Shown here: piece by piece, positions 1 through 7,270 of the stretch | How positions within the stretch are numbered: the stretch's first letter is position 1 | Layout: each line of letters starts with the position of its first letter | DNA from: an uncultured Sutterella sp. | Lineage (GTDB): Bacteria > Pseudomonadota > Gammaproteobacteria > Burkholderiales > Burkholderiaceae_F | Length of the DNA: 28,859 nucleotides | Direction of reading: 5' to 3' | Assembly (NCBI GenBank): GCA_905206365.1 | Contig: CAJLHF010000027.1 | Coordinates: forward strand, 1 to 28,859 | The notes under the pieces: generated by a model | What the model was told of the DNA's origin: nothing | Seen by the model: only the letters and a program-made list of their open reading frames with translations | Database searches by the model: none | Made by a program: the position numbers and the translations under genes

Positions 1-27
1 CACTGGGCCTTATATCCTCCCCATGAA

Positions 28-56
28 TGGAGAGGTTTTACGGCCCGTTGGATAAT
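28..56 (+). promoter_or_regulatory. Possible promoter of the AbgA-like gene
   Basis: TGGAGA (28-33) and GATAAT (51-56) are separated by 17 bp in an AT-rich patch ahead of the amidohydrolase gene. Each hexamer deviates from the sigma-70 consensus (4/6 and 5/6). The predicted transcript would have a leader of about 55 nt ending in a strong Shine-Dalgarno, GGAGG at 106-110, 7 nt before the ATG. Confidence 0.35.
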
Positions 57-117
57 ATTTTGAAAGCCCCGAGCCTTCGGGCACGGGCAACACACCGCAC
101 GAAACGGAGGTTTTTTC

Positions 118-1401
118 ATGTTCACCGATCAGGAAATCGTTCGCGAACTCGTCGAAACCCGCCGACACATTCACCGCCGTCCCGAAGAAGGCTGGACCGA
201 ATTCGAAACGACGCGCCTTGTGGCGGGACGCCTTGAGGCGCTCGGGCTTCGCGTTCTCCTCGGCACCGACGTCATCCGGCCCGAGGCCGTCATGGGACGC
301 GACCCGAAGCTTGTCGAAAAGGCCGTCGAACGGGCACTCGCGCACGGGGTCGAGCAAAGTTTCATTGACCGCACCGGCGGCTTCACGGGCTGCGTCGGCA
401 TCCTCGACACGGGCCGCCCGGGGCCCGTCACCGCGTTCCGATGCGACATGGACTGCGTGCTCGTCGACGAAACGGACGCACCCGAACATCTCCCGAACGC
501 GGGCGGTTTCGCGTCCGAGCGCCCGGGCCTCATGCACGCATGCGGGCACGACGCGCATACGGCCGTCGGACTTGCGCTCGCGCGCTGGGCGTCGGAGCAC
601 CGCGACGAACTGTGCGGCACGCTGAAATTCCTCTTTCAGCCCGCCGAAGAAGGCGTTCGAGGCGGTGCGGCCATGGCGGCTTCGGGCATCGTCGACAACG
701 TCGACCTCTTGGTGGGCGCACACGTGGGGACCTTCTGCCGACTCGGCGAAATCGGGATTTGCGAAGGGGGATTCCTTGCGACGACGAAGCTTGACGTGCA
801 TTTCACGGGCGTACCCTCGCACGCCGGAGCCGATCCGGAAAAAGGCCGAAGCGCCCTCATGGCGGCCTGTGCAGCCGCCATGATGTTCCAAGGCATCCCC
901 AGGAGCGGCGAAGGCGACACGCGCATTTCGGTCGGCAGACTTGTCGCGGGCGAAGGTCGCAACGTCACGCCCGTGCACGCGACCATGCAGCTCGAAGTGC
1001 GCGGGGCGACCGCCGCAGTGAACGACTACATGACCGAGAGTGTTTACAGGATCGTCGACGGAATCAAGACCGCATACGACGTGGAAGCTCGCGTGGAAAA
1101 AGCGGGCGAAGCGACGACGCTTCCCGTATCGCCCGTACTTCTCGACCGACTCGAGCGAGTCGCCTGTACGATTCCGGGCGTTCGGGTCGAACGCATCTCC
1201 CGCCCCTCGGGGAGCGAAGACTGCACGATGCTCATGCGCCGCGTGATCGAGCACGGAGGCGAGGCCGCATACGTGCTCTACGGCGCAAACCAGAACGGTC
1301 ACCATAGGGCGGACTTCGACATCGAGGACGAGAAGTCGCTTCCGATCGCGTTCGAATTCCTGCGCGCTTTCTTTGCCGACGCAAACGGTTTGCGCGGCTG
1401 A
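118..1401 (+). CDS. AbgA-like M20 family metallo-amidohydrolase (p-aminobenzoyl-glutamate hydrolase subunit A type)
   Basis: This 427-residue cytoplasmic protein hydrolyses an amide bond in a small N-acyl amino acid. In E. coli the closest known type, AbgA, pairs with AbgB to split p-aminobenzoyl-glutamate, a folate breakdown product. Seen here: the HACGHD metal motif at 140-145 (Cys142, His144), the PAEEG motif with Glu177-Glu178, and a C-terminal His395-His396. The N-terminal half also follows AbgA closely (GGFTG...LDTGRPGP before the metal motif), and the length is close to the 436 residues of AbgA. The start is set by GGAGG at 106-110. No abgB-like or abgT-like gene lies downstream; the next gene is an unrelated helicase 120 bp on, and the gene seems to have its own promoter. 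A different aminoacyl or N-acetyl amino acid substrate is possible. The family is certain; the substrate is inferred. Confidence 0.88.
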   Translation: MFTDQEIVRELVETRRHIHRRPEEGWTEFETTRLVAGRLEALGLRVLLGTDVIRPEAVMGRDPKLVEKAVERALAHGVEQSFIDRTGGFTGCVGILDTGRPGPVTAFRCDMDCVLVDETDAPEHLPNAGGFASERPGLMHACGHDAHTAVGLALARWASEHRDELCGTLKFLFQPAEEGVRGGAAMAASGIVDNVDLLVGAHVGTFCRLGEIGICEGGFLATTKLDVHFTGVPSHAGADPEKGRSALMAACAAAMMFQGIPRSGEGDTRISVGRLVAGEGRNVTPVHATMQLEVRGATAAVNDYMTESVYRIVDGIKTAYDVEARVEKAGEATTLPVSPVLLDRLERVACTIPGVRVERISRPSGSEDCTMLMRRVIEHGGEAAYVLYGANQNGHHRADFDIEDEKSLPIAFEFLRAFFADANGLRG

Positions 1402-1521
1402 TCCCGTCGTGTTCTGTGCGTGGGACGTCCCTGAGGCGTCCCCGGCCGGACCCCGACCGTCACACCGCACTTTGCTACCATCCCGTGATCCGAACATCTT
1501 TCCCAAGACAAGGATCCGACC

Positions 1522-4500
1522 ATGGCAGCACGCAAAGTTTTCGGCACAACCTGGTGGGGTCGGGCCTGGCTCAACGCCCTTCAGGCCATCGACCACGCCA
1601 ACCGACTCCCGCGCGGACGCACGTATTGGAATTCGGGGCGAATCGAGCAGCTCGGCTTCGCTTCGGACGGTTCGGGCCGCATCGAAGCGCTCGTTCAGGG
1701 GAACGCCTACTACCCCTACGAAGTCTCCGTGGCAATGGCACCTCTGCCCGCCGCGGCTATCAAGCGTCTCGTCGATCGCGTAGCACGCGACCCGAACCTC
1801 ATTTCCGCCCTGCTTGCAGGGGAGCTTCCCGAAGGCATTGCGCGCGCCGCCGAGACGCTCGGGATCGATCTCTTTCCGAAGACCTACCGCTCGCTCGCCG
1901 TCTCGTGCTCGTGCCCGGACAGTGCCCGCATCTGCAAACACGTAGCCGCCGTCATCTACGGCATGGCCGATCTGATCGATCGCGACCCCTTCCTCGTCTT
2001 TCGGCTGCGCGGGATTGACCTCGTCGAAGAGCTTCGGCGTCGCGGGATCGACCTCGCGGCCGCACGCCGAACCCGCGCGCCGAGCATCTTCCGCTACCTC
2101 CAAAACGCACTCGAAGGCGCACCCGACCCGAAGTTCGAGGGGAATGCCTACACCGCGCTCGACACCCTGCGAACGCTTCCGCTCTCGGGCGTCGAACCCG
2201 CTCTGGAAAAGATCCTCGCCCTCTGGCCCGAGCGGCACCCGCTCTCGAATGTTCCGAACTTTCGCTCCTGGTGGCGTACCGTCCACAAGAAAATCGCCCG
2301 TTCGCTCGAGACGCGCCTCACAAAGGGCTTCGTTGTGCGGTTTGAGGAAGGCGCGGAAGATGTTGACGATACGCTCCGTTCGCGAAAAGGCCTCGGCACC
2401 CTCATGACGCTTCTCGAACGACACCCCGCCTACCCGGGCGGGGACGACGGGGCGTTGCGCCTGAAGCTCGTCCTTTCGGGCGACCGCGCCACCCTTGAAG
2501 CGCGCGCCTCGACGGACGGACAATCCTGGTACCCGATCGATCGCCGAGACCTCGTCGAGCAACTGATCGATTTCGACGATGAGACGGCGAAAACGCTCCC
2601 CGTTGAAATCGATGCGTTGCGCAGTCTTGTCGTTGCGGCGACGAAACTCGTTTTGCAGGGAGCACTCGTTCCGGTGCTCGCCACCGCCGAGAGCAACATC
2701 GAGATCGAGGACGGCATCTCCGAACCCGTGCCCGTTTTTTACTGGGCGCCGGCACTGCGTTCGGGTGACGTCGCGGCGCTTTTCGAAGCGGCCGTCACTC
2801 CGCTCGTGCCGCTCGTCGAAACGCTCTTCGACCCGAATACGCTTCAAGACTTTGAGGCGGACTCCGAAGAAAATGCCGAAGACTCCGATTCGCAGCGTAC
2901 GGAGCCGCGCTCGGGCACGACCCGCAAAGCGGCTCTCCTTGCACTGGCCTGGGCCTCGACGGCTCTCGTTGCGCGCGAAGCCGAGCGTCTTCACATCACG
3001 CCCGAGGACATCGCTCAGGCGTATCTTCTCGGCGTCGACCTTCGGGAGGTGGCCGTTCCCGATCCTCAGGCCGTCGACACGCTCTGCTCGCGTTACTTCC
3101 GACCCTTCCTCATGGCGGACGCCTTCCCGTGGCGTCCGGTACTCACCGTGCGCTCGGGCGCCGAAGACGTGACGGTCAATTTCGGGATCCTCCCGCGCGA
3201 AAGTCGCACGCCCGTGCGTCTCTCCGTGTTGCTTCGCGACGCGCAATGGGCGTCGGAACGCTTTGCGGCATTGGAGGTACTCAAAACGCTTGAACGCGTC
3301 GCTCCCGAAATCGCGTCGATTCGCACCACCTCGGGCGACCCTGCGCACATTGCGCTTGAAGACCTGAAGCCCTTCCTATTCGAAGCGGCACCGCTGTTGC
3401 GTCTCCTCGGAGTCGTGCTGCGACTGCCCGAGTCGCTTCGCAAAATGCTCAAACCCCGTCTTGTCGCACGGTTCGGCGACGCGGACGAGCGCGCGGGCGC
3501 ATCGGGCCTTCTCGGCAAAGAAGCGCTTGCGGAGTTCGAGTGGCGCGTTGCGGTCGGAGACGACCTCCTCACGCTCGAAGACCTGCGTCGCCTCATGCGG
3601 GACTCGGGCGGCATCGTCAAGTGGAAAGACGACTACGTCTACCTTGACCCCGCCGAACTCGAACGCATCGCCCGCACGCTCGAAGCCGAGCGCGAGCCCT
3701 CGTACCTCGAAAAGATGCGCGGCCTTTTGACGGGCGAAATGGAAGGCGCCGAAGTGGTCGCGTCACCGGCAATCCTCAAGCGCCTCGAAACGCTCACCGC
3801 GGTCGAGACGATCGAGCCGCCGAAGAGCCTCCGGGCGCAGTTGCGCCCCTATCAGGAGCGCGGTTACGCGTGGCTCGTGAAAAACCTCAAACTCGGTCTC
3901 GGCTCCCTCATCGCCGACGACATGGGACTCGGCAAAACGCTGCAGGTGATTGCCGCCCTCACCTACCTCAAGGAGTCGGGGGAACTCGCAAAGGAAAAGG
4001 CCCTCGTTGTCCTTCCGACGACCCTCATCACGAACTGGACGCGCGAACTCGCGAAGTTCTCTCCCGAGCTTACGGTAGGGGTCTACCACGGCGCGGACCG
4101 AACGTTGCCGGCCGCAAATGTCCTCCCCGACGTGACGCTTACGAGCTACGGGCTCCTGCGACGCGATGCCGAAGTGCTCGGTGCGCGGCGCTGGCGTCTG
4201 CTCGTCCTTGACGAAGCGCAGGCTGTCAAAAACACGTCTTCCGCCCAGACTGCGGCCGTAAAGCAGCTTAAAGCGCGCCAGGTGCTCGCGATGTCGGGTA
4301 CGCCCGTCGAAAACCGACTCTCCGAATACTGGTCGATCTTTTCGACCGTGCAGCCGCGTCTGCTCGGTACGCTCAAGGATTTCCGCGAAACGTTCGCCCG
4401 TCCCATCGAAGCGGACCACGACCCGAAAGCTGCCGCCGCCCTGAAACGCCTCACCGCGCCCTTCATGCTGCGGCGCCTCAAGAGCGACAAGTCGATCATC

Positions 4501-5364
4501 GCGGACCTTCCGGAAAAGAACGTCGTCGACTACTTCACGAACCTTACGCCCGAACAGGCGGCGCTCTACGCGCAGACGCTCGAACGACTCATGGGCGAAC
4601 TCGCCGCGCTCGAAGCAAGCGGCACGGCTGCGGGAGCCGACTCGAACGACGAATCGGCGAACGATTCGGGAGCCGAACCGAAGGAGATCCTCTCCTCGGA
4701 GAGCGGGTCGGTGTCGTCCGACATCCGCGCAAAGCGCCGGGGCCTTGTTTTGCGTCTCATCACCGCCCTCAAACAAATCTGCAACTCGCCCTCGCAGTAT
4801 CTGAAGACGGACGAGCCACGACCCGACTCGGGGAAGGCCGCGGCGCTTTTGGAACTTCTCGACCGTTGCCGCGACGCGGACCGCAAGGTTCTCGTCTTCA
4901 CGCAGTTCAGGGAAATGGGCGAGCGACTTCAGAACTGGATCGAAGCCGCCACGGGCGAGCGTCCGGACTTTCTCCACGGGGGCGTAAACCTCAAGGAGCG
5001 GTCCGCCATGGTGGATCGCTTTCAGACGGACCGCTCCGTGCGCGTTTTGATCGTCTCCCTCAAGGCGGGCGGCACGGGCCTCAACCTCACGGCCGCTTCC
5101 GCCGTCGTACACTACGACCTTTGGTGGAATCCGGCGGTTGAAAATCAGGCCACGGACCGCGCCTACCGTATCGGGCAGCGCCGCGACGTGCTCGTCTATC
5201 GCTTCGTTACCGCGGGCACCTTCGAAGAGAAGATCAACGCAATGCTCATGCAAAAGCGCGAGCTCGCCGACCTCACTGTCTCGACGGGCGAAGCGTGGAT
5301 CGGCGACATGAAAAAGGAAGAAATCGAAGCGATCTTCCGACTTTCGCCCGAGACGGAACGCTGA
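1522..5364 (+). CDS. SWIM zinc-finger / SNF2 helicase fusion protein
   Basis: This 1,280-residue protein is a predicted DNA- or nucleoprotein-translocating ATPase of the SWI2/SNF2 superfamily. Residues 1-170 form a SWIM module: a WWGRAW start and a zinc motif Cys129-x-Cys131-x6-Cys138-x-His140. Residues about 350-730 resemble the helicase-associated region found ahead of bacterial SNF2 motors. The motor follows: Walker A DDMGLGKT with Lys805, DEAQ at 897-900, and the arginine-finger motif TDRAYRIGQ near 1211-1219. A Ser/Asp/Glu-rich linker (about 1031-1065) lies between the helicase lobes. The start is supported by AAGGA at 1510-1514. In Bacillus (YwqB/YwqA) and some actinobacteria the SWIM protein and helicase are separate neighbours, so this looks like a fusion of that pair. 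The cellular role is unknown; repair or transcription recycling are guesses. Confidence 0.92.
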   Translation: MAARKVFGTTWWGRAWLNALQAIDHANRLPRGRTYWNSGRIEQLGFASDGSGRIEALVQGNAYYPYEVSVAMAPLPAAAIKRLVDRVARDPNLISALLAGELPEGIARAAETLGIDLFPKTYRSLAVSCSCPDSARICKHVAAVIYGMADLIDRDPFLVFRLRGIDLVEELRRRGIDLAAARRTRAPSIFRYLQNALEGAPDPKFEGNAYTALDTLRTLPLSGVEPALEKILALWPERHPLSNVPNFRSWWRTVHKKIARSLETRLTKGFVVRFEEGAEDVDDTLRSRKGLGTLMTLLERHPAYPGGDDGALRLKLVLSGDRATLEARASTDGQSWYPIDRRDLVEQLIDFDDETAKTLPVEIDALRSLVVAATKLVLQGALVPVLATAESNIEIEDGISEPVPVFYWAPALRSGDVAALFEAAVTPLVPLVETLFDPNTLQDFEADSEENAEDSDSQRTEPRSGTTRKAALLALAWASTALVAREAERLHITPEDIAQAYLLGVDLREVAVPDPQAVDTLCSRYFRPFLMADAFPWRPVLTVRSGAEDVTVNFGILPRESRTPVRLSVLLRDAQWASERFAALEVLKTLERVAPEIASIRTTSGDPAHIALEDLKPFLFEAAPLLRLLGVVLRLPESLRKMLKPRLVARFGDADERAGASGLLGKEALAEFEWRVAVGDDLLTLEDLRRLMRDSGGIVKWKDDYVYLDPAELERIARTLEAEREPSYLEKMRGLLTGEMEGAEVVASPAILKRLETLTAVETIEPPKSLRAQLRPYQERGYAWLVKNLKLGLGSLIADDMGLGKTLQVIAALTYLKESGELAKEKALVVLPTTLITNWTRELAKFSPELTVGVYHGADRTLPAANVLPDVTLTSYGLLRRDAEVLGARRWRLLVLDEAQAVKNTSSAQTAAVKQLKARQVLAMSGTPVENRLSEYWSIFSTVQPRLLGTLKDFRETFARPIEADHDPKAAAALKRLTAPFMLRRLKSDKSIIADLPEKNVVDYFTNLTPEQAALYAQTLERLMGELAALEASGTAAGADSNDESANDSGAEPKEILSSESGSVSSDIRAKRRGLVLRLITALKQICNSPSQYLKTDEPRPDSGKAAALLELLDRCRDADRKVLVFTQFREMGERLQNWIEAATGERPDFLHGGVNLKERSAMVDRFQTDRSVRVLIVSLKAGGTGLNLTAASAVVHYDLWWNPAVENQATDRAYRIGQRRDVLVYRFVTAGTFEEKINAMLMQKRELADLTVSTGEAWIGDMKKEEIEAIFRLSPETER

Positions 5365-5408
5365 GGGAACGCTGAAGGCCGAGCTCCCGCACCGAACGCC
5401 CGAAGAAG

Positions 5409-5444
5409 AAAAGCCCCGGGAAGCGACGCCTTCCGGGGCTTTTT
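5409..5444. terminator. Bidirectional intrinsic terminator between the SNF2 gene and accD
   Basis: AAGCCCCGG and CCGGGGCTT pair, with an inner AAG/CTT, around a short loop. The stem is flanked by A4 on the left and T5 on the right, so it can act for both of the convergent genes. Confidence 0.85.
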
Positions 5445-5476
5445 CACAAGGAGTCAATCGTGACTCGGACCGTGGC

Positions 5477-6352
5477 TCAGACGCCGTTCACGGGCTGCTT
5501 CTTCATGAGGAGCTGCGTGATCACGGAGATGCGCGAGCGCATGTCGCGACGGTCGACGATGAGGTCGATCTGGCCCTTTTTCAGGAGGAATTCCGAGCGC
5601 TGGAAGCCTTCGGGGAGCTTTTCGCGCACCGTCTGCTCGATCACGCGGGGACCGGCAAAGCCGACGAGCGCCTTGGGTTCCGCGATGACCACGTCGCCCA
5701 TGAAGGCAAACGACGCGGAAACGCCGCCCAGAGTCGGGTCGGTGAGGACGGACACGAAGGGAAGACCCGCGCGGGCAAGACGCGTCACGGCCGCCGTGGT
5801 CTTTGCCATCTGCATGAGAGACACGAGACCCTCCTGCATGCGCGCGCCGCCCGAAGCGGCAAAGCAGACGAAGGGAGCGTTGCGGCGGATCGCCTCGTCT
5901 ACGCCGCGGGAGAAGCGTTCGCCGACGACGCTCCCCATGGAGCCCGCCATGAACTTGAATTCGAACGCGGCCGCCACCATCGGTTCGCGACGCAGTTCGC
6001 CCGACATGACGATGAGGGCGTCGGTTTCGCCCGTGGTGTTGCGCGCCTGTTCGTGGCGCTTCACGTAGGGCTTGCTGTCGACGAAGCCGAGCGGATCCTT
6101 CGCACGAATTTCGCCGCCCACTTCCACTGCCGTACCCGGGTCGAGAAACGCGAGAAGACGCGCGCGAGCACCGATGCGGTGATGGTAGCCGCACTTCGGG
6201 CAGACCTTGAGACTGCGGTCGAGCTCCTCGGTGTAGAGCACCTGATCGCACCCGGGGCACTTCGTCCAGACACCTTCGGGAATGGGGCTCGGTTTCTTCG
6301 AGGAATCGTCTTCGCGCTTGATCTTGGGAAGAATGTGGTTGATCCAGCTCAT
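5477..6352 (-). CDS. accD: Acetyl-CoA carboxylase carboxyltransferase subunit beta
   Basis: AccD (291 residues; 304 in E. coli) forms the carboxyltransferase with AccA and moves the carboxyl group from biotin carboxyl carrier protein to acetyl-CoA, giving malonyl-CoA for fatty-acid synthesis. The N-terminal C4 zinc ribbon is present (Cys32, Cys35, Cys51, Cys54), followed by the crotonase-like domain with FVCFAASGGARMQEG. The start MSWINHILPK is typical of the family. The frame stays open to 6598 but would then run into truA, so I use the inner ATG. No clear Shine-Dalgarno precedes it. The gene lies downstream of truA on the same strand but across a 103-bp gap with its own -10 element. In other Burkholderiales trpF, trpB and trpA lie between truA and accD; they are absent here. 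Confidence 0.97.
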   Translation of the reverse strand: MSWINHILPKIKREDDSSKKPSPIPEGVWTKCPGCDQVLYTEELDRSLKVCPKCGYHHRIGARARLLAFLDPGTAVEVGGEIRAKDPLGFVDSKPYVKRHEQARNTTGETDALIVMSGELRREPMVAAAFEFKFMAGSMGSVVGERFSRGVDEAIRRNAPFVCFAASGGARMQEGLVSLMQMAKTTAAVTRLARAGLPFVSVLTDPTLGGVSASFAFMGDVVIAEPKALVGFAGPRVIEQTVREKLPEGFQRSEFLLKKGQIDLIVDRRDMRSRISVITQLLMKKQPVNGV

Positions 6353-6385
6353 CGTTCGTATTGCTGTGGGAGTGGAGGTCGGCCA

Positions 6386-6391
6386 ATTATA
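6386..6391 (-). promoter_or_regulatory. Putative -10 element of accD
   Basis: A perfect TATAAT on the minus strand lies 34 nt upstream of the accD ATG, giving a leader of roughly 27 nt. No good -35 box is seen at 16-18 bp. Its upstream edge overlaps an inverted repeat (6391-6419). Confidence 0.45.
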
Positions 6392-6419
6392 GGGCGGTCG
6401 ACCTCGGGAAAACCGCCCT
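6391..6419 (-). repeat. 8-bp inverted repeat between truA and accD
   Basis: AGGGCGGT (6391-6398) and ACCGCCCT (6412-6419) form a perfect 8-bp stem with a 13-nt loop, 37 nt after the truA stop. No U-tract follows on the minus strand, so it is a poor terminator. It covers the space between the accD -10 and where a -35 would be, so it may be an operator or an inefficient terminator of fimV-truA. Confidence 0.4.
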
Positions 6420-6455
6420 GCGAGCGCTCGATCGAGACGGATTAGTCCGAAGAGG

Positions 6456-7256
6456 TTACGGACGAACCTCGAACGCCGTACGACCGAAGGGCCCGCCCGT
6501 CTCGCGCGGGAGATCGTGTTCGGGGTATCCGACCCCCGTGAGGTAGAGGCCCGAAGGACTGAAGGTGGGTGCTGCAACCGAGCGGTTTTTCGCTTCAAGC
6601 ACCTCCTTGATCCAAAGAGGATCTTCGCGACCCGTGCCGACGTAAATGAGTGCGCCCACGATGTTGCGCACCATATGTTGCAGGAACGCGTTCGCTTCGA
6701 TTTTCACGCCTACGAGCGACCCCACCCGCGCGACTTCGAGTCGCGTCACGGTGCGTACGGGAGTGGCCGCCTGGCACTCGGCCGCACGGAAACTCGTGAA
6801 GTCGTGTTCGCCCAAAAGGTACCGGGCCCCTTCGCGCATGCGGGCTTCGTCGAGCGGGCGGAAAACCCACCCCGTCCGTCCTTCGAAGACGGGCGAGCGC
6901 ACGGGATCGTTCAGGATCCAGTACTCGTACGTGCGGGAGCGCGCCGAAAAGCGGGCGTGAAAGTCGTCCGTCACGGGACGAGCCCACCGCACCGCCACGC
7001 TGCGCGGCAGGTACGTGTTGAGAGCACGCACCCAGCTTTGCATCGGGCGATCGATATCGGTCGAGAGGCTCACGACCTGATGCGTCGCATGCACGCCCGC
7101 GTCCGTACGACCGGCACAGATCGTAGGCGTTTCAACGCGAAGAAATTCGAAAATCGCCCGCTCGAGCGCTTCCTGCACCGAGGGTCGATCGGGCTGGACC
7201 TGCCAGCCGTTGAAAGCACTGCCGTCGTACTCGACTCCGAGAGCCAGCGTCGTCAC
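6456..7256 (-). CDS. truA: tRNA pseudouridine(38-40) synthase TruA
   Basis: TruA converts uridines 38-40 of the tRNA anticodon arm to pseudouridine. The 266-residue protein matches the family length (270 in E. coli). Seen: the N-terminal GVEYDGSAFNGWQ, the catalytic motif GRTDAGVHA with Asp52, and the C-terminal FLQHMVRNIVGAL. The start is GTG at 7254-7256, decided by the strong Shine-Dalgarno GAGGAGG just upstream in a 14-bp spacer after the fimV stop. truA is therefore translated from a fimV-truA transcript, an order conserved in Burkholderiales and gammaproteobacteria. Confidence 0.97.
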   Translation of the reverse strand: MTTLALGVEYDGSAFNGWQVQPDRPSVQEALERAIFEFLRVETPTICAGRTDAGVHATHQVVSLSTDIDRPMQSWVRALNTYLPRSVAVRWARPVTDDFHARFSARSRTYEYWILNDPVRSPVFEGRTGWVFRPLDEARMREGARYLLGEHDFTSFRAAECQAATPVRTVTRLEVARVGSLVGVKIEANAFLQHMVRNIVGALIYVGTGREDPLWIKEVLEAKNRSVAAPTFSPSGLYLTGVGYPEHDLPRETGGPFGRTAFEVRP

Positions 7257-7270
7257 TCGAACCCCTCCTC

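Noticed and set aside
1417..1446. GGGACG/CGTCCC hairpin after the AbgA-like gene
   Set aside because: The stem is only 6 bp and is followed by GC-rich sequence, so it is not a credible terminator; the helicase gene may be partly co-transcribed.
10..3348. A 1,112-codon open frame on the minus strand opposite the amidohydrolase and helicase genes
   Set aside because: TTA, CTA and TCA codons are rare in this GC-rich genome, so the antisense frame seldom meets a stop. Its product is Arg/Gly-rich with no domain, and the sense genes are unmistakable.
5477..6598. A longer accD start 82 codons upstream
   Set aside because: It would overlap the 3' end of truA and add a sequence absent from the AccD family; MSWINHILPK is the normal start.
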